Assembly (NCBI GenBank): GCA_027489535.1
Contig: JAIXZO010000006.1
Span: 186,001 to 250,000, forward strand
Source: Hyphomicrobiales bacterium
GTDB taxonomy: Bacteria > Pseudomonadota > Alphaproteobacteria > Rhizobiales > Beijerinckiaceae
DNA: 64,000 bases
Direction of reading: 5' to 3'
Within the stretch, counting starts at the first letter, position 1, and each line of letters starts with the position of its first letter. Below, one piece after another: positions 7,631 through 15,746 of the stretch. Under the pieces are notes generated by a model that saw only the letters and a list, made by a program, of their open reading frames with translations, did no database searches and had not been told where the DNA came from. The translations under genes were made by a program, and so were the position numbers.

Positions 7631-8791
7631 TCAACCATCGATGCCGCCGTGAACGAAGTCGATGACCCGCACGGAATCGCTGCGCCCGCTGCTGGAGACG
7701 AATTTCTGCCAGGCGAGTTCATGGAAGTAGAACTTGAAGCTGTTGATCGTGACTTGCAGCAGCAGGAGCACGCCGGTCGCGAACGGGTTCCCGATCCAAT
7801 AATAGTCGATGAAGATGTTGGCCACCGACACCGTCGGCCGGTAGGCCAAGGTCTTGTAGAGCGCGATGGTCGAAGGATCGATGGAGGTCGACGTGGGATC
7901 GAGGCCGCTCTCCTCCAGCACCTTCACCTGGTCGCGATAGGCGCCCTCGGTCAGAAACCCGGAGGCCTTGAGCGTCTCCAGCGTCTTCATCCGTTTGGCC
8001 ACGATGTCGGCGCGCGCCGCCGCTCCCGCGTCCACGCCGGGGTTCGGCAAGGCCGCATCGTCCGCCGCCCGGCGCTTCATGCCGGCTTCGACATGGCCGC
8101 TGAACAGCACGGTCCATTCGGTCAGGGACTTGGCGAAGGCCAGGCGTCGCGGATCGCCTTCGAGCCGCGAGGCGTGCCAAGGGCTTTGCGACCATTCCGA
8201 CACCGGCGGCTCGGCGATGCCGTAAAAGGCCGGCGCGAAATGCACCCGCACATCCAGCACGTCGCGGCGGTTGGAGACGCGGAACCCCGACGTCACCGTA
8301 TGCGCGGGAATGGACCAGCCCTTGGCGGCCGCGAAGGCCGCCGCCTGCGTCCAGGCGGGCGTCGCGACGGCGCGCGAGTCCCACAAGGTGTGCGTGATGA
8401 AGAAGCAGGAGGAATCCCAGCCCGCCTTGTAGCGCACGAAGCCGAGCGGCACGTCCGTGCGGCTGCAGGACGAGGCGGTGCCCCAGCCGTCCGCCACGGC
8501 GAGATCGTTGGCGTTCACCTCGATCATGGCGTCGACGGCGCCGCCGTCCGGCGCGCGGCGCAACAGCACGACGTTGCGGATCAGCCCGTAGGCGCCGGGG
8601 TCGGTGCCGCCCCGCAGCGTCCCTGCCGCCGCCCCCGCCACCGTCCATTCGCCCGGCGGAAGCGGTATGAATTTGCCGCCGATTTCCATTTCGCGGACGT
8701 AGCTGCGGCCTTGTTCGGGCGCCGCCGCAGCGACGGACGCACCGGCCGAGAGCGCCGCCGCCGCGAGGAAGATGCGGATGACGAATGACAT
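7631..8791 (-). CDS. exported protein with C-terminal DUF2061-like membrane domain (copy 1)
   Basis: 386 residues from ATG at 8791; a GTG at 8803 overlaps the stop of the upstream gene. A signal peptide (IFLAAAALSAGASVAAAA) is followed by a domain shared with the neighbour (FIPLPPGEWTVAG ... VNANDLAVADGWG ... YKAGWDSSCFF), a helical middle, and a tail with the DUF2061 pattern: YKTLAYRPTVSVANIF ... GNPFATGVLLLLQVTINSFKFYFHELAW. DUF2061 is a short membrane domain of unknown function, usually a stand-alone protein. Two cysteines (SSC and SSCFF) are conserved in both copies, so a disulfide is plausible. Confidence 0.7.
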   Translation of the reverse strand: MSFVIRIFLAAAALSAGASVAAAAPEQGRSYVREMEIGGKFIPLPPGEWTVAGAAAGTLRGGTDPGAYGLIRNVVLLRRAPDGGAVDAMIEVNANDLAVADGWGTASSCSRTDVPLGFVRYKAGWDSSCFFITHTLWDSRAVATPAWTQAAAFAAAKGWSIPAHTVTSGFRVSNRRDVLDVRVHFAPAFYGIAEPPVSEWSQSPWHASRLEGDPRRLAFAKSLTEWTVLFSGHVEAGMKRRAADDAALPNPGVDAGAAARADIVAKRMKTLETLKASGFLTEGAYRDQVKVLEESGLDPTSTSIDPSTIALYKTLAYRPTVSVANIFIDYYWIGNPFATGVLLLLQVTINSFKFYFHELAWQKFVSSSGRSDSVRVIDFVHGGIDG

Positions 8792-8799
8792 GATGGAGC

Positions 8800-9942
8800 T
8801 CACGACTTGGGCCCGCCGATATAGATGAAGTCGATCACGCGGTTCGCGTCATGGCTCGCCTGCTTGGCGAAGTAGTCGTCCCAATACATGTCGTTGAAGA
8901 CGAAAATCACCGAATGCACCGCCACGATGGAGGCCGTGATGCCGGCGGAAACGGCGGGATTGAGCGTCACCGAATAGGCCAGCAGATAGTCGACGAAGGA
9001 GCCGAAGAACCGGAAGGACAAGTTCTTCTTCACCGACTGAGGCAGCCCCCCGCTCCGTTCGACGATGAACGGCCGCTCGGCCAGCGCGGCGTTTTCCTGC
9101 GCGCCGAGCGCCGACAGCGTGATCGCGCCGCGGTCATAGAGCTTTTCGAGTTCCAGCAATTTGCGGTCGATCCGCGGCGTGTCGGAGAGGATGGCGGCAC
9201 GGACCGGGCCCTCCACGGCGTCGCCGGGCGCGATGCGGTTGGCGATGCCCGCTTCGATCCAGCCGTCGGCACCCGCCGCCCACGTGCCCAGCATCTCGAC
9301 GGCACGCAGCCGGCGCGGATCGGCCTTGATGCCCTCGACGGTCCATGCCCCGGGTTCGGACGCCGGAACGCCCGGCAGGAATGCCGGGTCGAAATGCAGG
9401 CGAATGTCGACCACGTCCTGCCGATCCGAAGTCCGGAATCCCACCGTCAGCGCCGTCTCCGGCAAGGCCGCACCCCGTTGGGCGAGGAACTCCTTCGCCC
9501 GCATCCAAGCGTCGGGTCCGGCCGCATCGACGATGCGCGTCGGCACGATGAAGAAGCAGGAGAGATCCCAGCCCGTGCGGTAGCGGGTCACCAGCAGCAG
9601 CTGGTCGCCCTTGTTGCAGGAGGCGGTGCGTCCCCAGCCGTCGGCCACGGGCAGCAGATTGGCGTTCACCTCGGCCAAAGCCGCCACCCGCCCCTCGACG
9701 ATGTCGGCGAGCACGACCGTTTCGATGACGCCGTAGGCACCGTTCGCGGCAGGCGTATCCACCGAACGGCGGCTCGTTCCGGCCACGGTCCACGCGCCGC
9801 GCGGCAGCGGCACATGCTTGCCTTCCAGCACCAGCATGTTCGTCACCGTATCGCCGGGCGAAAGCGCCGCAGCGGGCGCGGGCGCGAGGATCGCGACGGC
9901 CGGCAACACGAGGCCCGCAAGGAGGAAGACGAAACGCATCAT
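8800..9942 (-). CDS. exported protein with C-terminal DUF2061-like membrane domain (copy 2)
   Basis: 380 residues from ATG at 9942 (a second ATG follows at 9939), four bases after the previous stop. The upstream extension of the frame overlaps that gene and is rejected. A signal peptide (MMRFVFLLAGLVLPAVAILAPAPAAA) precedes the shared domain (VPLPRGAWTVAG ... EVNANLLPVADGWG ... YRTGWDLSCFF), then a DUF2061-like end (VKKNLSFRFFGSFVDYLLAY ... VFNDMYWDDYF). The colinear match to the 7631-8791 protein over the whole length indicates tandem gene duplication. The DUF2061 HERxW-like signature is more degenerate here (FNDMYW). Confidence 0.7.
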   Translation of the reverse strand: MMRFVFLLAGLVLPAVAILAPAPAAALSPGDTVTNMLVLEGKHVPLPRGAWTVAGTSRRSVDTPAANGAYGVIETVVLADIVEGRVAALAEVNANLLPVADGWGRTASCNKGDQLLLVTRYRTGWDLSCFFIVPTRIVDAAGPDAWMRAKEFLAQRGAALPETALTVGFRTSDRQDVVDIRLHFDPAFLPGVPASEPGAWTVEGIKADPRRLRAVEMLGTWAAGADGWIEAGIANRIAPGDAVEGPVRAAILSDTPRIDRKLLELEKLYDRGAITLSALGAQENAALAERPFIVERSGGLPQSVKKNLSFRFFGSFVDYLLAYSVTLNPAVSAGITASIVAVHSVIFVFNDMYWDDYFAKQASHDANRVIDFIYIGGPKS

Positions 9943-9946
9943 CCGC

Positions 9947-11158
9947 TCACCGCCGCTTTGTCTGTTCGAAAGGAGAAGGCCCGGACACCGTCTTGAGCCA
10001 TGGATAAGGCGCGACCTGCAATTCGATGCGGCGCACGAGCACCGCGCTTTGGGCCCGCTGTTCGACGGCTTGCCGCAGGGCTTCCTGCTCGACATAGCCG
10101 CGCATGCCGCCGAACGCATTCAGGTCGGCGGCGAGACGGCGCGCGGTTTGGCGCTCCTGCGAAGTCGGCTCGCGGCGCAGTTCGAACACGAACATCTCCG
10201 AGGTGAGCCAGTAGCCCTCCTCCACCGCATGGGCGAGATCGAAGCCCGCTGCGGCCATCGCGGCGACCAACAGTTCGTCGCGTCGGATGCGATCCGCGCT
10301 CTTGGTGCTCTCGCCCCACACGTCGCCCAAAACGTCGCCTGCGCGGTCGCGGACGGACCGCAGCGAAGACCATACGCCGCTCACCAGCCCGCCCGGCGGG
10401 GTCGCTTCCGAGCCGTCGTTGCGCGGTCGAACCGGCGGCTCCGCCGGAATCGTGACTGGCGGCGCCGCGACCGGAGCGGCCACGGGGCTCGGCAGGGCCG
10501 GTGCGACCGCAACGGGCAAAGGCGCAGCGGCCGGGGCGGAAACGACCGCCGGGGGCGCGGCCGGTGCCGCCGCTTCCACGGCAGGCGCAGGAGCGGAGGG
10601 CAGCGCAGGAGCCGCGGGAGGCGCAGAAGCGGGCGCTGCAACCGGTGCGGACACAGCAATCGACGGAGGAGCGGGTACGGGAACGGGCACCGCCGTCGGC
10701 ACGGGGGCAGCAACGGGTGCGGGAATGGGCGCAGGGATCGGGGCAGGCACGGAAACCGGAGCAGCCACGGAAACCGGCGCCGGCACGGGAGCCGGCACCG
10801 GTGCGGCGGGCAGGGGAACCGCGGGTGCGACGACGGGCGCGGAAGCAGGCGCAGGCACCTGCGCCGGAACGGAAGCAGGCCCGGATTTGGGCGCCGCGAC
10901 GCCGGCCGCGCGCGGCTGCGGCGGTTCCAAGGGAGCGGACGTGATCCACGGATCGACCGCGCCGAGGCCGGCCGGCCGACGCGGCGGCAAAGGGGGCGGC
11001 GGCGGCCGACGTTCGACCTCTTCCGGAGCGTCGATCGCGGATGTCGGGTCGGATTGCTGCGCGAAAGCCGGGCCTGCGAGCAGGCTCGAAATCAACGCCG
11101 CCGCAAGCGTGGCGCGGACCGCGCTCGGTCGCCGACCCGGCGCGGGCATCAGTCCCAT
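9947..11158 (-). CDS. exported protein with a very long Pro/Ala linker
   Basis: 403 residues. A signal peptide (LAAALISSLLAGPAFAQQ) is followed by a PPPPPLPPRRP tract and about 180 residues of almost pure Pro, Ala and Val (about 75-250), with PAP/VPAP units. A folded C-terminal region of about 150 residues starts near RPRNDGSEATPPGG and is mainly helical, with many Arg and Glu. Such linkers are stiff and span the periplasm in TonB- or OmpA-associated proteins; a similar bridging role is inferred. It overlaps the upstream gene by ten bases. The C-terminal domain is not recognised. Confidence 0.65.
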   Translation of the reverse strand: MGLMPAPGRRPSAVRATLAAALISSLLAGPAFAQQSDPTSAIDAPEEVERRPPPPPLPPRRPAGLGAVDPWITSAPLEPPQPRAAGVAAPKSGPASVPAQVPAPASAPVVAPAVPLPAAPVPAPVPAPVSVAAPVSVPAPIPAPIPAPVAAPVPTAVPVPVPAPPSIAVSAPVAAPASAPPAAPALPSAPAPAVEAAAPAAPPAVVSAPAAAPLPVAVAPALPSPVAAPVAAPPVTIPAEPPVRPRNDGSEATPPGGLVSGVWSSLRSVRDRAGDVLGDVWGESTKSADRIRRDELLVAAMAAAGFDLAHAVEEGYWLTSEMFVFELRREPTSQERQTARRLAADLNAFGGMRGYVEQEALRQAVEQRAQSAVLVRRIELQVAPYPWLKTVSGPSPFEQTKRR

Positions 11159-12165
11159 ATGCCGCCCCTGGCGAGGAACGACGCAAAGTCCCGGCGCAGC
11201 CCCACACGCTCGTCGGCGGCCAGGGGAGCCAATCCGGCTTTGGCGGCGCGGCCTTCGGGGCCCATCACGGCCTCGCTCAGGGCCGCATCCGCAAGGATGA
11301 CCGCCGGATCGCGCAGGTCACCGCGCGTGCGTCCCTTGAACGTCGCGACGAAATAGATCGGGGCCGCAGCCGTATAGTCCGACCGACCGCGCGCGGCAGC
11401 CGTGGGAATGGCGCCGTCGAGCGGAATGATGCCGCGCAGCGCGGGTTCGGCCGCCAACCGGCCATACCCGACGAGCGCTATCGCTCCCGGCCCGGCCGTC
11501 TCCAGCCAAGCAGCGACCGACATGCCCGCCGTGGCCTGAACGGCCGCGCCGTCGGTGCGCATTTGATTGCAGGTCGCGCGGCGCGCGGCGGCGGAGGCCG
11601 GCAATTGCGTCCCGCGCGTCGCAAGGCAACCCTTCAGCAGAGCGGTCTCGACGAGCACGGTCGCTTCGGGCGAACCCGCCGGGGGCAGAAGCACGCGGAT
11701 CGGCGCGTCCGGCAAGCTCGGGTCGACGTCTTTCCAGCGCATGCGCCGGTTCGGGTCCCCCTCCGGGCTTTCCGATGCGAGCGCCTGATGCAGAGCGGTC
11801 GACGTCAATGCGCCAGCAAAACCGCTGCGCGCCACCGGAACGACGATCAAAGTGCCTACCCGGCGCTGAAACACCGAGTTGCGTCCGGCCTTTCGGCAAA
11901 GCGCCGTTTCCGCGGCATCCAAGCGGTCGAGGCCGAGACCGATCCTGATGTCGTCGCTCGGCGTGCAAAGCCGCTCCAGGCCGGCGCCGTCCCGTGCGAT
12001 CCATCCCGGGGCCGTCGCGACGCCGTCGAACACCATGCGCGCCGCCGCATCCGCATAGGCATGGGTCGTCGTCCCGCCTGCATTCTGCGCGAATGCCGAC
12101 AGGCCGAACAGTGTTCCCGACGCCAGACAGGCGAAGAACGTCACAAGATGGCGAGCGCGCATCAT
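11149..12165 (-). CDS. secreted PstS/PBP-like periplasmic protein
   Basis: 338 residues with a signal peptide (FFACLASGTLFGLSAFAQ). The body follows the layout of phosphate-binding-protein-like (PBP_like_2) proteins: an early DDIRIGLGLDRLDAAETALC segment, LIVVPVARSGFAGALTSTALHQAL resembling the hinge strand after which PstS lists its ligand loop, then WKDVDPSLPDAPIRVLLPPAGSPE. Four cysteines could form two disulfides. No phosphate permease genes are nearby; the only transporter in the operon is the ABC-MlaE fusion. Ligand unknown. Confidence 0.65.
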   Translation of the reverse strand: MMRARHLVTFFACLASGTLFGLSAFAQNAGGTTTHAYADAAARMVFDGVATAPGWIARDGAGLERLCTPSDDIRIGLGLDRLDAAETALCRKAGRNSVFQRRVGTLIVVPVARSGFAGALTSTALHQALASESPEGDPNRRMRWKDVDPSLPDAPIRVLLPPAGSPEATVLVETALLKGCLATRGTQLPASAAARRATCNQMRTDGAAVQATAGMSVAAWLETAGPGAIALVGYGRLAAEPALRGIIPLDGAIPTAAARGRSDYTAAAPIYFVATFKGRTRGDLRDPAVILADAALSEAVMGPEGRAAKAGLAPLAADERVGLRRDFASFLARGGIWD

Positions 12166-12362
12166 TTCCTACTCTGAAGCGGGCATACTGGACACGGGAC
12201 ATGACAAAGCAAGTCGCGCACCGGTCATGACCCGATTCTTGCTTCATTACCCACAGAATTGATCCGGATTGGTCGATCAGAGGTGAAAAAAACGGCAAAA
12301 AACGAACGATCGAAAATAGACCTTACGGCGGCTTCAAATCGACGCCGAATGCCGCAAGTGCG
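12166..12362. promoter_or_regulatory. internal 197-bp gap in the envelope operon
   Basis: This is the only long gap inside the otherwise tightly packed minus-strand run. It is richer in A and T than its surroundings (for example GTGAAAAAAACGGCAAAAAA near 12282-12301) and could hold a secondary promoter for the gene starting at 12165. No clear hairpin or convincing promoter hexamers were identified. Confidence 0.3.
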
Positions 12363-12779
12363 TCAGTACTTTGCGATGTGCAACAGCCCCGACAATCGTC
12401 CCATCCATAGAGAAAACGACAGTCCCGCGGCATTGATTGCGGCCACGCCGATCAGCACCGACATGCTCATCGTCGGGCGGTACCAGAAGTCGATGGCTCC
12501 GACGGTATGCAGCCACCAGACGACGGCGGAATAGTTCAGCACCACGATGATCATTCCGAGCAGTTTCAGCGCGTCGAACGCCGTCACGAGCAGCAGGATG
12601 TTGATGCTGACGAGGGCTAGCCCGACGACGAATTTGGAGACGAACCCGCCTTCGTCGCCGATCAGCCAGTGATAATAGGAATAGCCCGTCGGATTATAGG
12701 CCGACAGGACGATGAACAGCGTGAGCAGCAGCCGAACGGCAAAGCTGCCGAACGTGAAGGTGCGGCCGCCCCCCGCCAT
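12363..12779 (-). CDS. DUF6524-like four-helix membrane protein
   Basis: 138 residues, almost entirely hydrophobic, with about four transmembrane helices. The N-terminal pattern SFAVRLLLTLFIVLSAYNPTGYSYYHWL matches what I recall of the DUF6524 family (L.T.NPTGYSYFHW), a small alphaproteobacterial membrane family of unknown function. It sits six bases after the short mitofilin-like gene. It is probably an inner-membrane subunit of whatever the operon builds. Confidence 0.7.
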   Translation of the reverse strand: MAGGGRTFTFGSFAVRLLLTLFIVLSAYNPTGYSYYHWLIGDEGGFVSKFVVGLALVSINILLLVTAFDALKLLGMIIVVLNYSAVVWWLHTVGAIDFWYRPTMSMSVLIGVAAINAAGLSFSLWMGRLSGLLHIAKY

Positions 12780-12785
12780 CGCGGC

Positions 12786-13526
12786 TCAGCGATCCGCAGC
12801 CTTCGCCACGGCGGAGGTCGACCGGGCGAAGATGTCTTCGGCGGCCGCGACCGCGGCAAGGCGCTTGCCCACTGCCTCGGCCCAAGGCGCGAAGGCGGTG
12901 CGGGCCTGTTCGGGGAGCGTTCCCGCCAACCCGACGGCGGCGCGCAGATCGCCGGCGACGATGGCCGTCTGCATGGACTTGATGATCGGTCCGATTTCCG
13001 AATTCAGCGGATTGACCTGAGCTTCCATCATCAATGCGACCGTGACGGCCGAAAGGCGTCCGATCGTCTGGCCGAACCAGCTGGAATCGGGAGCCGTGCT
13101 TTCCGCAATCAACGCGCCCGCAGCGATCTGCTCGAAATCCGTCAGTGCGCGGCGGCTCGTGATGACGCCTTCGCTCTGCAACGGGCCCAACACCGCGACG
13201 GCCGCGGAAACCCCGGCGTCACCGCCGCCGAGAAGACGAACGAGCGCGAGTTCGTTTCCGAATGCGGAGCCGGAAAGTACCGCCGCGCGCAACTGGCCCG
13301 CGGAAAGCGAGAGCGCGGCGTGGCCGATCTTGGCCTGCTGCGCTTCGAGGCGAAGCAGCTTTTCAGGGTTGGGACCGTAAGGCAGCGCAAGCGCGGCGAC
13401 TCCGACGCCGGCCGCGAAGATCGCCGCAGCCATCGCCCAACCGGCGACCGACGAGGATTCCCGACGCGTTTCGACGGCCTGCTGCGGGGCGGCGTCGCTG
13501 CTTGCGGTTTCGGTGGTCTCGCTCAT
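12786..13526 (-). CDS. short mitofilin-like membrane protein
   Basis: 246 residues: a 30-residue polar N-terminus, one transmembrane helix (VAGWAMAAAIFAAGVGVAALALP), a very short helical linker, then a domain resembling the mitofilin C-terminus: LSAGQLRAAVLSGSAFGNELALVRLL ... VLGPLQSEGVITSRRALTDF ... AGDLRAAVGLAGTLPEQARTAFAPW. Compared with the 2460-3794 protein it lacks the long coiled coil. It overlaps the upstream gene by four bases. This makes two mitofilin-like domains within 11 kb. Confidence 0.65.
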   Translation of the reverse strand: MSETTETASSDAAPQQAVETRRESSSVAGWAMAAAIFAAGVGVAALALPYGPNPEKLLRLEAQQAKIGHAALSLSAGQLRAAVLSGSAFGNELALVRLLGGGDAGVSAAVAVLGPLQSEGVITSRRALTDFEQIAAGALIAESTAPDSSWFGQTIGRLSAVTVALMMEAQVNPLNSEIGPIIKSMQTAIVAGDLRAAVGLAGTLPEQARTAFAPWAEAVGKRLAAVAAAEDIFARSTSAVAKAADR

Positions 13527-14557
13527 CGTGTCCGTTCTTTCGTTTCATTCAAGGCGGGCGCGTCGATTTTCGTCAACGCATGCAGGCCCTCGATATACTT
13601 TGTCGACAGCAAAACCAAGTCGGCCTTTATGATGTTCTGCATTGCGTCATCTGTGCTTTTTTTAAGCACTCCAATGCGCTCATAGACGGCGGCTTCAAAC
13701 GTCTGTCGATGAAGCGCGGCATCGACGGAATTGATCAAGTAGTCGATGCCCCAAACGATGCCGACGGTCAGAACCGACCCGAGGATGAGGGCCGGAGATC
13801 CTGCGAGACCCAGTGCTGCGGGCAACATCGCCAGCGATCCGACTTCGAAAACGCGCAACACGAGAATCGCGACCCGCGCCCCGAGCGGCCGCAGCGCGCG
13901 CAGCTTGAAGGCATCCGCTTCACGCAGCTCCAACGGCTCGACGACTTCGGCGGATGACCGGGCCGTGCGCTCGGAAAGGTCCACCACCATGCGTGCGCGC
14001 GCCGGGGCAAGGGTCCCCTCGCAAGTCGCCGTCGCGGCGAAGCTCATCCAGGCCGAAGTTTCCGCCGCGAGAAAACGCCGCCACTCGGCCGTCAGATCGT
14101 CGGAGGCGGCGTCGCGTGCGGTCGCGAGCTTGCGTCCATAGTCGGCCGCCTCGAACACGCGGCGCTTGAACTGCGCGGTGATGGCCCGGTCGATCGAGTC
14201 CTCCAGACCCGGGAGCACGGCGTCGCCGTCGGTCAGGCGCGTCCACGCGCCTTTGATCGCGGCAAAGAGCAACTCGTAGGAAAAGATGTAATTCGACGTC
14301 CAGCCGTAAGCCCACGCGCCGAACGGGGGCACGCGCGCCCGCACGTCGTCGAAGACGAGATCGATTTCGGCCTGCGCCGATTGGAGCCCGATCTGCTCGA
14401 TCCGGACCTTGCGCAAGTCCGCCGCGGCGGTACGGCGGCTCGCGAACCGGGAGACGTCATCCGCCGATGCATTGAACACCAGCGACGTTGCGTCTGGACG
14501 TTGAACCTCGACGGTGATTTGGTCCGGCCGACACACGCCTGCCGATGCGTGCGGCAT
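13523..14557 (-). CDS. exported/membrane protein of unknown function; first gene of the envelope operon (start uncertain)
   Basis: 344 residues from the ATG at 14557. Translating further upstream in the same frame gives a convincing signal peptide (VPAAAVILALLAFMPHASAG), but no ATG, GTG or TTG occurs in frame before it within the intergenic space, so the true start may be a rare codon or hidden by a sequencing error. The mature part has a beta-rich N-terminus, a helical middle and two C-terminal membrane helices (GSLAMLPAALGLAGSPALIL and VLTVGIVWGIDYLI) followed by a helical tail. It is divergent from the 14618 gene. Confidence 0.6.
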   Translation of the reverse strand: MPHASAGVCRPDQITVEVQRPDATSLVFNASADDVSRFASRRTAAADLRKVRIEQIGLQSAQAEIDLVFDDVRARVPPFGAWAYGWTSNYIFSYELLFAAIKGAWTRLTDGDAVLPGLEDSIDRAITAQFKRRVFEAADYGRKLATARDAASDDLTAEWRRFLAAETSAWMSFAATATCEGTLAPARARMVVDLSERTARSSAEVVEPLELREADAFKLRALRPLGARVAILVLRVFEVGSLAMLPAALGLAGSPALILGSVLTVGIVWGIDYLINSVDAALHRQTFEAAVYERIGVLKKSTDDAMQNIIKADLVLLSTKYIEGLHALTKIDAPALNETKERTR

Positions 14558-14617
14558 GAATGCTAGCAATGCGAGAATGACGGCGGCGGCCGGAACCCAA
14601 GTCCGGCGGAGACCACG

Positions 14618-15220
14618 ATGGACGAGATCGAATTTACCGGCGCGATTTTCCTGCAGGGACTGCAGCGGCTTCTCGATGCCGGCGCCGTCTTGATCGGGCC
14701 GATTCTCGCCGCTTGGGCGGGCGAGCATGTGTTCAAAGGCGTGAAGCCGTCCGATTTCGGTCAAGTTCCGATCGTGCGCAGGCTCGCGGTGTTGGGCGGG
14801 GCGTGCATCGGCTTGGCCGCCCTGTGGCACGGACTGCCCGGGCCGGGCGCGAGCGTCTTGTCGCCGCTCGGAATGGAGCGGGCCGATTTCGCGCTGTTCG
14901 TTCAAGTGCTCACCCGCACGTCCCGCGGCTTCGATCCGCGCGAGATCTTGGGCGCGGGAGACGGGGCCGACATGTTGTACCGCGCCGGCAGCGCGATGAC
15001 GCTGGCCGGGATCGGTCTCGCGATTTTCTATTGGCGCGGCAAGCAGGCGGCGAGCGCAGTCGTTGCGGCGGTGCTGAGCACGATCTTCACCGCGTTTGCA
15101 GTCGCCTATCTCGTCACCGCCGCCGTCTGGTTCGTGCAGCTCCTGAACATCTGGTTCATCGCCCTCGCCGGGTTTTCTCTCCAGAAATACAGGAACCTGC
15201 AGTCGAGCCACAGCCGGTAG
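14618..15220 (+). CDS. four-helix membrane protein, unknown function
   Basis: 200 residues starting at ATG 14618, with GGAGA placed about eight bases upstream. There are roughly four hydrophobic helices: GAVLIGPILAAWAGEHVF, RLAVLGGACIGLAALWHGL, SAMTLAGIGLAIFYW and the paired ASAVVAAVLSTIFTAFAVAYL / VWFVQLLNIWFIALAGF, with a basic tail. It is divergent from the ten-gene operon, may share its promoter region, and is convergent with the soluble 15229 gene. No family recognised. Confidence 0.65.
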   Translation: MDEIEFTGAIFLQGLQRLLDAGAVLIGPILAAWAGEHVFKGVKPSDFGQVPIVRRLAVLGGACIGLAALWHGLPGPGASVLSPLGMERADFALFVQVLTRTSRGFDPREILGAGDGADMLYRAGSAMTLAGIGLAIFYWRGKQAASAVVAAVLSTIFTAFAVAYLVTAAVWFVQLLNIWFIALAGFSLQKYRNLQSSHSR

Positions 15221-15228
15221 GCCCGAAT

Positions 15229-15681
15229 TTACTTCAGCTTGTTGTACCAGCGGCGCGTCATCAGCAACCCGGCCCGACGCGGCTTCAACTTGTTCTGTTC
15301 CATCAGGGTCTTCACCCGCAAGGCGATCTCGGCGGCGGGCATCGTGCCCTCCGAGCGCAGCGTGTAGAATCCCACCACGCGCTCGAAATCGCGCTTGCGG
15401 ACCAAGCCCTTCATCTCGCCGGCATCGCGAAGCATGAACACCGCCGCTTCGTCGACGTCGCGCTGCAACGTCGAGCCGCGCTCCTCGGCCGCGCCGCGCA
15501 CCATGCCGCGTGCCTGGTCGAGCGACAGGCCGTAGCGGGTCAGCCCGTCTTCCAAGAGACCGCGCTCGCGCTCGTCCGTCAGAAAGCGCGACCCCGACAT
15601 CTGCAGCTTTACGAGGTCGGCATACTGCTCCTTCACGTCATGAATTTCTTGACGCGCGGGGCGGGACAGTGGGTCAACCAT
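15229..15681 (-). CDS. small soluble helical protein, unknown function
   Basis: 150 residues with no signal peptide or membrane helix, mostly charged helices. The centre reads DEAAVFMLRDAGEMKGLVRKRDFERVVGFYTLRSEG and the end is very basic (KPRRAGLLMTRRWYNKLK). It is probably cytoplasmic, and the basic tail could contact nucleic acid or membrane. It lies eight bases from the convergent 14618 gene. A 25-bp palindrome lies about 65-90 bases upstream. Not recognised. Confidence 0.6.
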   Translation of the reverse strand: MVDPLSRPARQEIHDVKEQYADLVKLQMSGSRFLTDERERGLLEDGLTRYGLSLDQARGMVRGAAEERGSTLQRDVDEAAVFMLRDAGEMKGLVRKRDFERVVGFYTLRSEGTMPAAEIALRVKTLMEQNKLKPRRAGLLMTRRWYNKLK

Positions 15682-15746
15682 TTCGAAATCTCGTATTCTC
15701 GCGCACGACCCGGCAGGCTCGGAAAATCCGACCGTTCCGAAGCCGA

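Noticed and set aside
10400-10930. Low-complexity repeats in DNA
   Set aside because: These encode the Pro/Ala linker of the 9947-11158 protein; no spacer or repeat structure.
14558-15211. Upstream extension of the 13523 frame
   Set aside because: It runs through the whole divergent gene at 14618-15220, which has a good ribosome-binding site and membrane topology.
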